From Alphaproteobacteria bacterium (GTDB lineage: Bacteria; Pseudomonadota; Alphaproteobacteria; Caulobacterales; Maricaulaceae): DNA of 48,804 bases. The position numbers were made by a program, and so were the translations under genes. The notes under the pieces are model-generated. The model was not told where the DNA came from. It worked only from the letters and a program-made list of their open reading frames with translations, and did not search any database. Below are positions 19,340-28,269 of this stretch, piece after piece. The stretch covers positions 1 to 48,804 of the forward strand of contig JAJRSG010000301.1 of assembly GCA_024278915.1 (NCBI GenBank), read 5' to 3'. Each line of letters starts with the position of its first letter. Position 1 is the stretch's first letter.

Positions 19340-19817
19340 CTGATTTCCTATATGTTCCTGATTTTCCACCGGACTTTTCAAGCAGCTCGACCCGCTCGAT
19401 GATCATGGCCTTATCGACCGCTTTAAGCATGTCATAAATGGTAAGGCAAGCCACGGATACAGCCGTCAAAGCTTCCATTTCTACGCCGGTTTGCCCAGAT
19501 GTTTTGACACGGGCCATAACGGTTAGGCCCGGTAAATGATCATCTATATTAATTTCGATCTTAACGCCGCTAATGGGAAGGGGATGACAAAGAGGGATAA
19601 GATCTGCCGTTCGTTTTGCGCCCATGACGCCGGCAATTTCTGCCACAGTAATGACATCTCCTTTTTTTGCTTTGGCGGATTTTACCAAGGCGAGGGTCGT
19701 ATTTTCCATACGCACCATGCCCGTCGCAATTGCTTGGCGGTCTGTCTTGGCTTTGGCCGAGACGTCGACCATATTTACGCGCCCGTCAGCGTCAAAATGG
19801 GTGAGTTTATTTGGCAT
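19332..19817 (-). CDS. moaC: Cyclic pyranopterin monophosphate synthase MoaC
   Basis: MoaC completes the first step of molybdopterin synthesis after MoaA. The start at 19817 ([22 protein letters not shown]) gives 161 aa. The family blocks [17 protein letters not shown] and [23 protein letters not shown] (in part) are clear. An alternative ATG lies four codons upstream. It heads moaC-moeA-mobA. moaA, moaE and moaD are not in the window; moeB is at 33 kb. Confidence 0.95.
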   Translation of the reverse strand: MPNKLTHFDADGRVNMVDVSAKAKTDRQAIATGMVRMENTTLALVKSAKAKKGDVITVAEIAGVMGAKRTADLIPLCHPLPISGVKIEINIDDHLPGLTVMARVKTSGQTGVEMEALTAVSVACLTIYDMLKAVDKAMIIERVELLEKSGGKSGTYRKSGG

Positions 19818-20017
19818 TATTTTTCTCATGTTTCTATGTGCAGGATAAAATACATGGTTTGAAGTCGGTGTCTAGCATTTGAAGGGCTTATTATAATGCC
19901 ATTGCTGAGTAACTAGGGTTATTTGGGTAAATGTATGTAATTACGTGGATTTAATTATATTTTAAACTTCAAACTGTAATAGATTTGATTGTTGGGGCGT
20001 GGGGTAATGCTAATAAA

Positions 20018-21382
20018 ATGAAAAATTTCGAAAATTTTCTTCGAATTGATGAATTGGCTCGTACTAGTGATGTTATGCGCGCCCGTGCTGTGTACGCAAT
20101 TGGTCTTTTATTCCTTGTCTCTCAAGTGGCTAATCTTGCTCTTATGTCCTACACATATGGTTACTGGACACTTGACCATTGGATCAGTGTTGGCGTGTGC
20201 GCTAGCGTTATGGCTTTGATCGTGATGCTTCGATTTACAAAACAGTTCGCCTTTTTTGCCGGATTTTATTCCTTGCTAATGCTTGTTGGTATTTTTATGT
20301 CTTCAAATACTGATTTCACTGGCATCAATTCGTCTCTGATACCATTCTTAATTGTGGGTGCTGTTATCAATGGTTTTATCAGTGGTTGGCGTTCAACCTT
20401 GGCATTTTGGGGGTTAGGAGCGGGGTTAATAACAGTCTTATATTACAATTCTGCGGCTGCACCTACTGGCGCATTGTTTGATCCAGAACTGTTTCGCGCT
20501 CGTAATTTTCAGAGAGCTGCGCAAGCACAAATTTCATTTGGCCTTGTTTCGATGATTGTTATGGCGGCAAGTCAGCATATGCATTCTGCATTTTCCCAGT
20601 TGGAAAATAAGATTGAAGAGGTGGAGCATTTAAGTGGGGAAAGAAATAAATTTCTGGCTAATATGAGTCATGAACTTCGTACGCCTCTTAATGGGATTAT
20701 GGGGTTTAGCGAGTTATTATCGCGAGCCGCCCTGAACCCTGAACAGGAAAAATACGCAGGCATTGTCAATAGAAGTGCCAACACTTTGTTGGCAATTATT
20801 AATGACGCATTGGATATTTCAAAACTGGATGCTGGAAATTTCAGGCTAAAACAACAACCATTTGATTTAATCGAACTGATGCAGTCCGTGATCCAACTTT
20901 ATCAGCCAATCGCCATTAAAAAGGGTTTATTGGTGGGCATGCAATTTTCACCAGATATTCCTCGTCATTATATTGGAGACGAAGCCAGAATTCGCCAGGT
21001 TCTAAATAATCTTACAAATAATGCTTTGAAGTTTACGCAGCAAGGTTCTGTCAATATAAGCGTCGAGGTTTCAGGATATACAGCCTCACGAGCTATCGTG
21101 AAAATTTCGGTTATCGATACAGGCGTAGGGATTGCACAAAAAGATATAAAAACTGTGTTCAAAAGGTTTGCCCAAATTGATAACCCTTCTATCTCAAGTG
21201 CTGAGGGTACAGGTCTAGGTTTAGCAATTTGTAAGGATATTGTCGGGCATATGGGGGGAGAACTCCATCTTGAAAGTGAGTTGGAAAAAGGTTCGATATT
21301 CTCATTTAGCTTGGATTTGTCTGTTGTTAGATCTGCAAGTCCAGCCGCTCAGGAAACGAAAAAAATCGTTCAAGCTGCCTAG
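20018..21382 (+). CDS. Membrane-bound sensor histidine kinase (HisKA-HATPase)
   Basis: The N-terminal ~190 residues hold about six hydrophobic segments forming an undescribed membrane sensor. After a short coiled stretch (QLENKIEEVEHLSGERNKF) comes the HisKA domain with H-box FLANMSHELRTPLNGIMGF, then an HATPase with N-box NLTNNALKFT, G1 DTGVGIAQKD and G2 GTGLGLAICKDI. There is no receiver domain and no response-regulator gene next door, so it is an orphan kinase. The track's TTG start adds 11 residues; the ATG at 20018 is chosen. Confidence 0.9.
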   Translation: MKNFENFLRIDELARTSDVMRARAVYAIGLLFLVSQVANLALMSYTYGYWTLDHWISVGVCASVMALIVMLRFTKQFAFFAGFYSLLMLVGIFMSSNTDFTGINSSLIPFLIVGAVINGFISGWRSTLAFWGLGAGLITVLYYNSAAAPTGALFDPELFRARNFQRAAQAQISFGLVSMIVMAASQHMHSAFSQLENKIEEVEHLSGERNKFLANMSHELRTPLNGIMGFSELLSRAALNPEQEKYAGIVNRSANTLLAIINDALDISKLDAGNFRLKQQPFDLIELMQSVIQLYQPIAIKKGLLVGMQFSPDIPRHYIGDEARIRQVLNNLTNNALKFTQQGSVNISVEVSGYTASRAIVKISVIDTGVGIAQKDIKTVFKRFAQIDNPSISSAEGTGLGLAICKDIVGHMGGELHLESELEKGSIFSFSLDLSVVRSASPAAQETKKIVQAA

Positions 21383-22428
21383 CTTACCCAATTCACCCAT
21401 CTTCCATGATAATCCGCGCGGGCGAGGGTTGTTGTTTGTCCGCCCGGATACATAGTGAGGGTGAGTACTCCGCCCGGTTCTTGACCGTCCGCTTCAAAGC
21501 TTAATCTGGCTAGCGGTGCGGTTTCGGTGGCGCGTGCCCCTGCGGCTTTGATGATCATTTCGCCTTGTCGCTTTAAATTTTCAGGGAAATATTGCCATGC
21601 AATGGTGTGGTAAATGACGTGTACAGCGCCTTCATGTGACGTGGACAGGCGGTGTTGGAGCCAGTCAATGGCGTCCATTTTATCGACTTGGTAGGGATAT
21701 TGCGCTGCGAGATCAAAAGCGGCCTTTGTGCGGGTAATTCGCTCTGGTTGATCTGCCCATAAATAGGAAAGCAGGTTGGTGATCTGGCTTTGGTCACTTA
21801 GATCTGTCGGGTTGAGGTCACATCCGCGCCGTTCAAGTATTCGAATGTCGTGTGTCGGCGGTGTTGGTCCTTTCCATTGGGGTGCTAACGTGACTGGAGA
21901 GGTTTTATTACCCCATGTTTGTCCACCGAAAGCATAATGGTAATGCTGCCAGTTTAAATTCAATCCTGCACTGGCACCAAGTTCAGAACAAACCAGAGGT
22001 AAGTTATGGGTGCGATCTGCAATGGTGAGAAAACCGGGGAGAAGGATGGCTGAACGTCTGACCTCATTGGTCTGGGGCGGGCTTTTCAGTTGGCGCAAGA
22101 TGGCAGGGGCATGATTTGCAAAAGCGGTTTGCAAGGCCTCCCAAAGCTGGGCATCGGTTTTGCTTTTGTCGTGTGGAGGGTAAACTTCGCTTAGTTCCGA
22201 GCACCTGTCTTGTAGCACCAAATGATGCAGGGCGCCCATTAAACGTAAGGGGACATTATCTCCACTCGCCGTGACATCGCCTTCCCAGTTAAAGAGAACT
22301 TTTCCGAGATCTGTTTGAGGGGTCAAATATTGCGCCAGCATCTCTCCCCAACGCGCCATGAATGGGGACCCTAAATTTTCAGCATGCATGGCTTGGATGC
22401 GAAATGCTTTGGTTAGTTGGTGGCTCAT
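21379..22428 (-). CDS. DUF2332 family protein
   Basis: The 349-aa protein has the DUF2332 opening (FRIQAMHAENLGSPFMARW), the block VCSELGASAGLNLNWQHYHYAF and later HVIYHTIAWQYF; ends with a typical GGVLTLTMYPGGQTTTLARADYHG. The GASAGLN stretch looks like a degenerate methyltransferase SAM loop, but no activity is established. It overlaps the upstream isoaspartyl peptidase by 4 nt (ATGA), so the two are one operon. Its 3' end overlaps the histidine kinase gene by 4 nt. Confidence 0.88.
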   Translation of the reverse strand: MSHQLTKAFRIQAMHAENLGSPFMARWGEMLAQYLTPQTDLGKVLFNWEGDVTASGDNVPLRLMGALHHLVLQDRCSELSEVYPPHDKSKTDAQLWEALQTAFANHAPAILRQLKSPPQTNEVRRSAILLPGFLTIADRTHNLPLVCSELGASAGLNLNWQHYHYAFGGQTWGNKTSPVTLAPQWKGPTPPTHDIRILERRGCDLNPTDLSDQSQITNLLSYLWADQPERITRTKAAFDLAAQYPYQVDKMDAIDWLQHRLSTSHEGAVHVIYHTIAWQYFPENLKRQGEMIIKAAGARATETAPLARLSFEADGQEPGGVLTLTMYPGGQTTTLARADYHGRWVNWVS

Positions 22429-23291
22429 ACCTTCACTTGGACATGACCATGTTCATCAATCCATCCTCTGCGCATGCCTTGAGAATTATGAGGGAAAACG
22501 GGTAGGCCAAATTTTCCAAGGGCAATGACACCACCGTAACCGCCTTGCACCCCCATGTCGTCAATGGCACCTTGGGCGGCGCTTTCTAGGGAAAAATTTC
22601 CGTACCGCATGCGCGCGGAAATATCGGCAGCAATGGCGGCTTTGATGAAATATTCGCCTTGACCGGTACATGAGACAGCCACGCGTTGATCTGCCCATAC
22701 GCCAGCGCCAGGTAAGGGGCTGTCGCCAACTCGTCCTTGCATTTTGCCTAGCAAGCCACCTGTTGAAGTGGCGGCGGCCATATTGTCTTGATGATCGCGG
22801 GCGACAACGCCAATGGTCCCTGTATCTAAATCTTCAGGCAGGCGGGTAATGCCTTGCACAATGTAATAATCGAGGGGGTTCGTGATTTGCGTGCAATTTT
22901 GGGCGCTGGCGAAATTTTCGGCGCCACGCCCCGCTAACATTACATGAGGTGTGTTTTCCAACACTTTGCGGGCTACGCGAATTGGGTTTTTATATCCCTT
23001 CATTGCCGCTACGGCACCAATATTTCTGTTGGCACCGTCCATGATCGAAGCATCAAGCTCATATTCGCCGGCGCTGTTGGGGCCGGTGCCTTTGCCCGCG
23101 ACATAAAGTCCCGAATTTTCTAGCAATACAGCCAGTTCTTCTACCACATCCAGAGCGCAAGCTCCCTCTATCAACATGGCTTTGCCCTTTGCCATGACTT
23201 GCTCAAGGTTTTGAAGTTGCTCGGCTTGTTCTTTATAAACATAATTGCCAGCCCCACCGTGAACAGCGAGGGCGATAGATGTGTTTGCCAT
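22425..23291 (-). CDS. Isoaspartyl peptidase / plant-type L-asparaginase (Ntn hydrolase)
   Basis: This enzyme self-cleaves to expose a nucleophilic threonine and hydrolyses isoaspartyl dipeptides and asparagine. It begins with MANTSIALAVHGGAGNY; the cleavage site is in DTGTIGVVARD with Thr of GTIG becoming the N-terminus of the beta subunit, followed by AAATSTGGLLGKMQGRVGDSPLPGAG (quoted in part), the substrate-binding loop. The start at 23291 is preferred to the track start 21 codons upstream. It lies upstream of and overlaps the DUF2332 gene. Confidence 0.93.
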   Translation of the reverse strand: MANTSIALAVHGGAGNYVYKEQAEQLQNLEQVMAKGKAMLIEGACALDVVEELAVLLENSGLYVAGKGTGPNSAGEYELDASIMDGANRNIGAVAAMKGYKNPIRVARKVLENTPHVMLAGRGAENFASAQNCTQITNPLDYYIVQGITRLPEDLDTGTIGVVARDHQDNMAAATSTGGLLGKMQGRVGDSPLPGAGVWADQRVAVSCTGQGEYFIKAAIAADISARMRYGNFSLESAAQGAIDDMGVQGGYGGVIALGKFGLPVFPHNSQGMRRGWIDEHGHVQVKV

Positions 23292-23383
23292 AATAATCTC
23301 ATGATTTTTAAAAAATAGTTTTGTGATTTTAGCTGAACTTAGTAGTGTCTGCAAATCGTAATTATTAGCTAACAGAGGCCATC

Positions 23384-24169
23384 ATGGAATTATCAAAAAA
23401 TATCGCAGCAGTCGTCACCGGCGGAGCATCTGGTCTCGGGGAAGGGACTGCAAGATTACTTGCTGCCAAAGGCGTAAAAGTGGGCATTTTTGATATGAAT
23501 GAAGAGCGCGGCGAGAAAGTAGCTAAAGAAATTGGCGGTGTCTTTGCGCGTGTTGATGTGTCCTCCGAAGAAAGTGTGGACGCAGGCTTTGCCGCCGTGC
23601 GGGCGGTGAATGGCCAAGAAAGAATTATGGTCAATTGCGCCGGAATTGCTGGGGGCATGAAAACGGCAAGCCGTGACCGTAAAACTGGGGAAATTCGCCC
23701 TCATGATTCTGGTTTCTTTGCTAAAATCATTAATGTAAACCTTATCGGCACTTTCATGTGTGTGGCGAAATCTGCGGCAGGGATGATGTCATTAGAGCCA
23801 ACGGATCCAGATGGGGAACGGGGCGTTATTGTCAACACAGCTTCGGTTGCCGCTCAAGACGGGCAAATTGGACAAGTGGCTTATGCGGCTTCCAAGGGGG
23901 GTATTTTATCAATGGCATTACCTGTTGCGAGAGATTTGGCTCGTGAAGGTATTCGGTGCAACACGATCTTACCGGGATTTTTCGAAACACCGATCTATGA
24001 ACAAATGAAGCCAGAGGTCAAAGAGGCCTTGCGCGCTTATGTACAATTTCCAGCCCGTTTCGGTACAACGGAAGAATATGCCAAGCTGGTCGCGACTTTG
24101 TGTGAGCAAACCTATATTAATGCTGAACACATCCGTGCCGACGCAGGCGCTCGCATGCCGCCACGTTAG
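23384..24169 (+). CDS. SDR-family dehydrogenase, 3-hydroxyacyl-CoA dehydrogenase type II-like
   Basis: This 261-aa short-chain dehydrogenase has the TGGASGLGEGTA nucleotide-binding loop, NCAGIAGG, Ser in NTASVAAQDGQ and catalytic YAASKGG. The inserted loop after NCAG (TASRDRKTGEIRPHDSGF) and the ending RADAGARMPPR match the HSD17B10-like 3-hydroxy-2-methylbutyryl-CoA dehydrogenase group, so a role in branched-chain or fatty acyl-CoA oxidation is likely. An AGAGG ribosome site precedes the ATG. Confidence 0.88.
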   Translation: MELSKNIAAVVTGGASGLGEGTARLLAAKGVKVGIFDMNEERGEKVAKEIGGVFARVDVSSEESVDAGFAAVRAVNGQERIMVNCAGIAGGMKTASRDRKTGEIRPHDSGFFAKIINVNLIGTFMCVAKSAAGMMSLEPTDPDGERGVIVNTASVAAQDGQIGQVAYAASKGGILSMALPVARDLAREGIRCNTILPGFFETPIYEQMKPEVKEALRAYVQFPARFGTTEEYAKLVATLCEQTYINAEHIRADAGARMPPR

Positions 24170-24196
24170 TTTTGATCCGAACGGGGGCGCTCGCTT

Positions 24197-25141
24197 TTAT
24201 AAGGTATTTCTGAAAGCTGCCAAAAACATATCCAATTTGTCTTTGGGGAGATGATTAATCCCGGCGGCACCGGTACGCCCGCCACCACTTGGGAACTGAA
24301 TGCACAATGTGTCTGCATGTTGTGGGGCGGTTAATTTGGCCCGCACTGATACCGTAAACCCTCCTTTGCGGTTATGGGTCAGGACGGCATGGGCGTGGCC
24401 TTGATCTTGGTTGGCAATGGCATTGCCGAAACTGCCTGATATTCTGCGAGCCCACGGGGCATCGTCAAGTAAAATTACATGGGGGGCGATGGCTTTCGCA
24501 GATTTAGCTTTGCGCATATCGTCGGCAAACCCGTTTTGTAAGGTGGCGAAAATATCAGGACGTGCCTGCAAGCAATCTTGTGGTGTTTGAAAGGGAAGAA
24601 GGTATTCAAAAAGCGTCGCAGGTGGAAAATGTAAATCAGAAATATGACTGCCATAGCCATTGTAATTCAGAAGCTCGCCGAATGTTTTAAGATTCTGCCT
24701 GTCTTGTGGGTTAAGGTTGATTTTATCCGCTAAGGCGGCCGCGCTCTTTATCATATTGTCGCCATAAGCACCAACAATCGCCCAGTCGGAATATTCACCG
24801 TCCAGACATTTGTTGACAAGTAAGGACGTGCATATGGTGGGTCTTGTATCAATAACGGCAAATAGGTTTTCGTGTGAAGGAATATCGCCTGCATTATGGT
24901 GGTCAACATAGAAAACATGTGCGCCGGTGATGAGGGCTCTTTGAAGTCCTTTTTGGTTGACGCGCATGGAGACATCTAACACGGTTAATTGGTCGTCTTT
25001 CTTTGGTTTTATATGGTTTAATAGGTCAATGTCGCGTTTGACACCTGTTATCAGATTAGCTTGTCTGGGTTCTGCCAAGCGGAGTTGTAAGAGGGCACAT
25101 ATGCCATCGGCGTCTCCGTTGAAAATATCATAGGCTGCCAT
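24197..25141 (-). CDS. DHH superfamily phosphoesterase
   Basis: The start at 25141 (MAAYDIFNGDADGICAL) has an AGGGA ribosome site; the track start is 12 codons upstream. The DHH signature is complete: DGDAD-like NGDADG near residue 8, LDVSMRVN, the VDHHNAG motif and a C-terminal GGGRTGAAGINHL, the DHHA1-type substrate loop. Such enzymes hydrolyse short oligonucleotides, cyclic dinucleotides or similar phosphodiesters; the substrate cannot be told. It is convergent with the SDR gene. Confidence 0.82.
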   Translation of the reverse strand: MAAYDIFNGDADGICALLQLRLAEPRQANLITGVKRDIDLLNHIKPKKDDQLTVLDVSMRVNQKGLQRALITGAHVFYVDHHNAGDIPSHENLFAVIDTRPTICTSLLVNKCLDGEYSDWAIVGAYGDNMIKSAAALADKINLNPQDRQNLKTFGELLNYNGYGSHISDLHFPPATLFEYLLPFQTPQDCLQARPDIFATLQNGFADDMRKAKSAKAIAPHVILLDDAPWARRISGSFGNAIANQDQGHAHAVLTHNRKGGFTVSVRAKLTAPQHADTLCIQFPSGGGRTGAAGINHLPKDKLDMFLAAFRNTL

Positions 25142-25217
25142 GTTGTTCCCTATTAAACTCGCTTGCATTCTTAGCACAGGCTTGCGACTATAGGAAAAGT
25201 AAAAATATCATAAGAAA

Positions 25218-27494
25218 ATGGGGGATCGCGTGCAGTCTTTGAAAATTGGTTTGTGTGTTGCGAGTTTAGTTTTATCTGGTTGTGGATCAGGAGAAACGGC
25301 AAAATTGGCGGCGTCACACGTGGTAAAACCCGGTGATCTGACGCCTGCTATCATCCATTCAGACCCTTCTTTGTCGGGACCGACCCTTTCCAAGCCCCGT
25401 ATATCACCTGACGGGAAAATGGTGACGGTGTTGCAAGGGCGCGACAGCGATGCCAACCAACAAGATTTATGGGCTTATGATTTGGCGACTGGCAAATCAA
25501 AATTACTCGTGAGTTCTACGGATTTATTGGGGGCGCCAGAAGTTTTGTCGGCCGAAGAGAAAAACCGCCGCGAAAGGGCACGGGAATATGGCAAAGGCAT
25601 TGTATCTTATAGTTGGGATGCCAAAAGCGAGCAAATTCTGTTTCCGCTCGGCGGGGACGTTTATATTTATAATTTGAAAACAAGAACGGCGACGCAAGTC
25701 ACCAATACCGAAGGGTTTGAAACCGATGCCCATATTTCGGACTCGGGGAATTATGTCACCTATGTTCGTGGGAATGAATTATATGTAACCGATTTGACCA
25801 ATGGTCGGGAGCGCCAACTTTCGTTCGGGGCTACCGATGTCATTCGCAATGCTACCGCGTCATTCGTGGTTCAGGAAGAATTGGATCGGGCAACTGGGTA
25901 TTGGATGTCTCCTGACGAAACCAGAATCGCCTATACACAAATTGATGAGAGCCCCATTGCCATTGAAAACCGTATCGAGTTTTCACAATCTGGTGTTGAA
26001 ACTGTGGCGCAGCGTTACCCATTTGCAGGTACGCCGAACGCGACGGTGAAATTGGGTGTTGTTAGAACTTATGGTCGTCGCACGGTTTGGGTTGATATTG
26101 GACAAGAGAAAGACATTTATCTCGCCCGTGTATATTGGAGCCAAGATAGCCAACATCTATATGTAGGGGTTTTGTCGCGGGATCAAAAATCCTTGAAAAT
26201 GTTAGACGTTAATCCACGTACGGGTACAAGTCGTTTAATGTTCGAAGAAACTTCTCCCACATGGCTAAATATTAGGGGAGAGTTTACGGCGCTTGCGGAC
26301 GGTGGTTTCTTGTGGAGTTCTGAACGCAGCGGATTTCGCCATATTTACCGCTACGGCGCAGGCGGTGTGGATCCCATTCAAATCACCGAAGGGGAATGGC
26401 CCGTTTCCAGAATTAGATGTGTGAATGAAAAAAGTGCAAAAATTTATTTCACAGGTTGGCAAGAAACACCTCTCGAACAACATGTCTTTAGCGTTGGTTT
26501 TGACGGTCGTGGTTTACAACAACTCTCCAAAGGAGCAGGGCTGAATAGCGCAAGTTTTTCTGATAATTGCCTGAGTTATATCGGCACATTTTCCAATAAA
26601 ACGACCCCGCCGCAAACTCGTGCCTATCGTAATACAGGCGAGCCGCTGATCTGGTTAAATGAAAATAAGTTGGATGATCACCATCCATATGCTCCCTATC
26701 TTGACTCTCATATCACGCCACAATTCGGCCAATTGGAAGCGGCAGATGGTACCAAATTGGACTATGCCCTATATAAGCCAAAAGATATTGCACCCGGTGA
26801 AAAACGGCCTGCGATCACCATTGTTTATGGTGGCCCCGGTGTACAAAGGGTACATAATGGCTGGGATAGTAAAGGCTATTTGCCACAACTTTTTGTCGAT
26901 AACGGCTTTGTTGTTTTTCTTTTGGATAACCGTGGGGCTGCCAATCGAGGCAAGGCTTTCGAAGATCACCTTTATCGTGCCATGGGGAAAGCCGAAGTCG
27001 TTGACCAGAGTGTGGGGGCAAATTTCCTCAAACGTCTCCGGTTTGTCGATCCTGACCGTATGGGGGTTTATGGGTGGTCATATGGTGGTTATATGAGTTT
27101 GCATATGCTTGCCCAAACCGACCTGTATAAATCTGGTGTGTCTGGCGCGCCGGTTACGGACTGGCGACTATATGATACGGCCTATACGGAGCGTTATCTT
27201 GGTGATCCAAATCCGGGTGCGAAAAATTATACTAAAGGGTCATATGAAGACGGAGATGTATTTACTCATATTGACGGCCTGACTGAACCATTCCTGCTAA
27301 TCCACGGTATGGCAGATGATAATGTGGTGTTTCGGCATTCCATTATGTTGATGGGCGAGATGCAAAAACGGGGCCGTCATAATATGCGGATCATGACCTA
27401 TCCAGGGGAGAAGCACGGCTTTAGGTCACGGGAAAATAAAATTCACCGAGACCAGCAAATTCTGGATTTCTTTTTAGAAACTTTGGGGGAATAA
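25218..27494 (+). CDS. S9 family peptidase, dipeptidyl peptidase IV-like, lipoprotein
   Basis: The N-terminus is a lipoprotein signal (SLKIGLCVASLVLSGC), so it is probably anchored in the periplasm. Residues ~60-480 form the DPP-IV eight-bladed propeller (SYSWDAKSEQILFPLGGDVYIY in part, FVVQEELDRATGYWMSPDE with the Glu pair that binds the peptide N-terminus). The alpha/beta hydrolase domain carries GWSYGGYMS (nucleophile), MADDNVVF (Asp) and EKHGFR (His). At 758 aa the length fits DPP-IV, which removes X-Pro/X-Ala dipeptides. It is divergent from the DHH gene. Confidence 0.95.
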   Translation: MGDRVQSLKIGLCVASLVLSGCGSGETAKLAASHVVKPGDLTPAIIHSDPSLSGPTLSKPRISPDGKMVTVLQGRDSDANQQDLWAYDLATGKSKLLVSSTDLLGAPEVLSAEEKNRRERAREYGKGIVSYSWDAKSEQILFPLGGDVYIYNLKTRTATQVTNTEGFETDAHISDSGNYVTYVRGNELYVTDLTNGRERQLSFGATDVIRNATASFVVQEELDRATGYWMSPDETRIAYTQIDESPIAIENRIEFSQSGVETVAQRYPFAGTPNATVKLGVVRTYGRRTVWVDIGQEKDIYLARVYWSQDSQHLYVGVLSRDQKSLKMLDVNPRTGTSRLMFEETSPTWLNIRGEFTALADGGFLWSSERSGFRHIYRYGAGGVDPIQITEGEWPVSRIRCVNEKSAKIYFTGWQETPLEQHVFSVGFDGRGLQQLSKGAGLNSASFSDNCLSYIGTFSNKTTPPQTRAYRNTGEPLIWLNENKLDDHHPYAPYLDSHITPQFGQLEAADGTKLDYALYKPKDIAPGEKRPAITIVYGGPGVQRVHNGWDSKGYLPQLFVDNGFVVFLLDNRGAANRGKAFEDHLYRAMGKAEVVDQSVGANFLKRLRFVDPDRMGVYGWSYGGYMSLHMLAQTDLYKSGVSGAPVTDWRLYDTAYTERYLGDPNPGAKNYTKGSYEDGDVFTHIDGLTEPFLLIHGMADDNVVFRHSIMLMGEMQKRGRHNMRIMTYPGEKHGFRSRENKIHRDQQILDFFLETLGE

Positions 27495-27555
27495 TCAAAA
27501 TTACGATTTTAGCGAAGTGAATAAATCTAGTTGACTACTTTTCATGCCGCTCGGT

Positions 27556-28134
27556 TTAGCGTTGCGTATTTTGTTCTAGGTCCCATGTGCGGTCAATAGA
27601 GGTTGCGTTGGCATTTGCTTTATATTCTACCTTGATCTGTGAGTAGGTAATCGAAATTTTCTCCATAGGCCAAGATTTACCATCTTCAGCCTCGGTTTTA
27701 ATCGATTTAATGGAGGCGTTTTCTAGCTCTATCTTATATTCTTGACCGTTTTGTTTAAATTCCATTTCTATCTTTGGAATGTGTTTGCCATTGGCAACAT
27801 GCAAGAACAAATCAGGGGAGGCCTTGTCAACCCGCTTGGTAATCACAATATCTGAAAAAATCGCACGCCCACCAGTTCTTCCCCCCGTTTGGCTTGCTTT
27901 ATTTGATTGCCTGATGCGAGAAGAAAAACTGTGTATCTCAATCCAGTTTCTATAGCCCGTATGGGTGCTTTCGCCCTGTATGCCTTCTATTTTAATATAG
28001 CCGATCGTATCTGTTTTTATCGTTGTGGTCATTGGTCGAGCATTCAAGCGGGGCATTTGCTGTGCATCCGCCAACGTCGGTGTCATTGTCACCAGTCCCA
28101 AACCGATAAAAAATAGGGAATAATATTTCAACAT
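27556..28134 (-). CDS. Exported Hcp-like protein (T6SS tube protein family) with Sec signal peptide
   Basis: Residues 1-25 (LKYYSLFFIGLGLVTMTPTLADA) are a Sec signal. The rest matches the Hcp family: GYIKIEGIQGESTHTGYRNWIEI near residue 46, SFSS, then FSDIVITKRVDKASPDL and ISITYSQIKVEY, the beta-barrel edge strands. Hcp normally forms the type VI secretion tube in the cytoplasm and has no signal peptide. No other T6SS gene is in the window, so this is an orphan, exported homologue of unknown function. A GGAGAG ribosome site supports the start. Confidence 0.85.
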   Translation of the reverse strand: MLKYYSLFFIGLGLVTMTPTLADAQQMPRLNARPMTTTIKTDTIGYIKIEGIQGESTHTGYRNWIEIHSFSSRIRQSNKASQTGGRTGGRAIFSDIVITKRVDKASPDLFLHVANGKHIPKIEMEFKQNGQEYKIELENASIKSIKTEAEDGKSWPMEKISITYSQIKVEYKANANATSIDRTWDLEQNTQR

Positions 28135-28269
28135 TATAGCTCTCCATTCTCATCTGGGAGCATACGCCCCTTGTTGCGAAAGAGCAAGATAGCAGTTAGG
28201 ATCCGCTGTATTAAAAAAGGTACGAAACACCCTCTCGCTTTTAAATTTATCCTCTGCTAAGAGGGCAGT

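Noticed and set aside
19340-19381. Track start of moeA (TTG at 19381)
   Set aside because: It lies deep in moaC; the GTG at 19339 with AGGA is much better.
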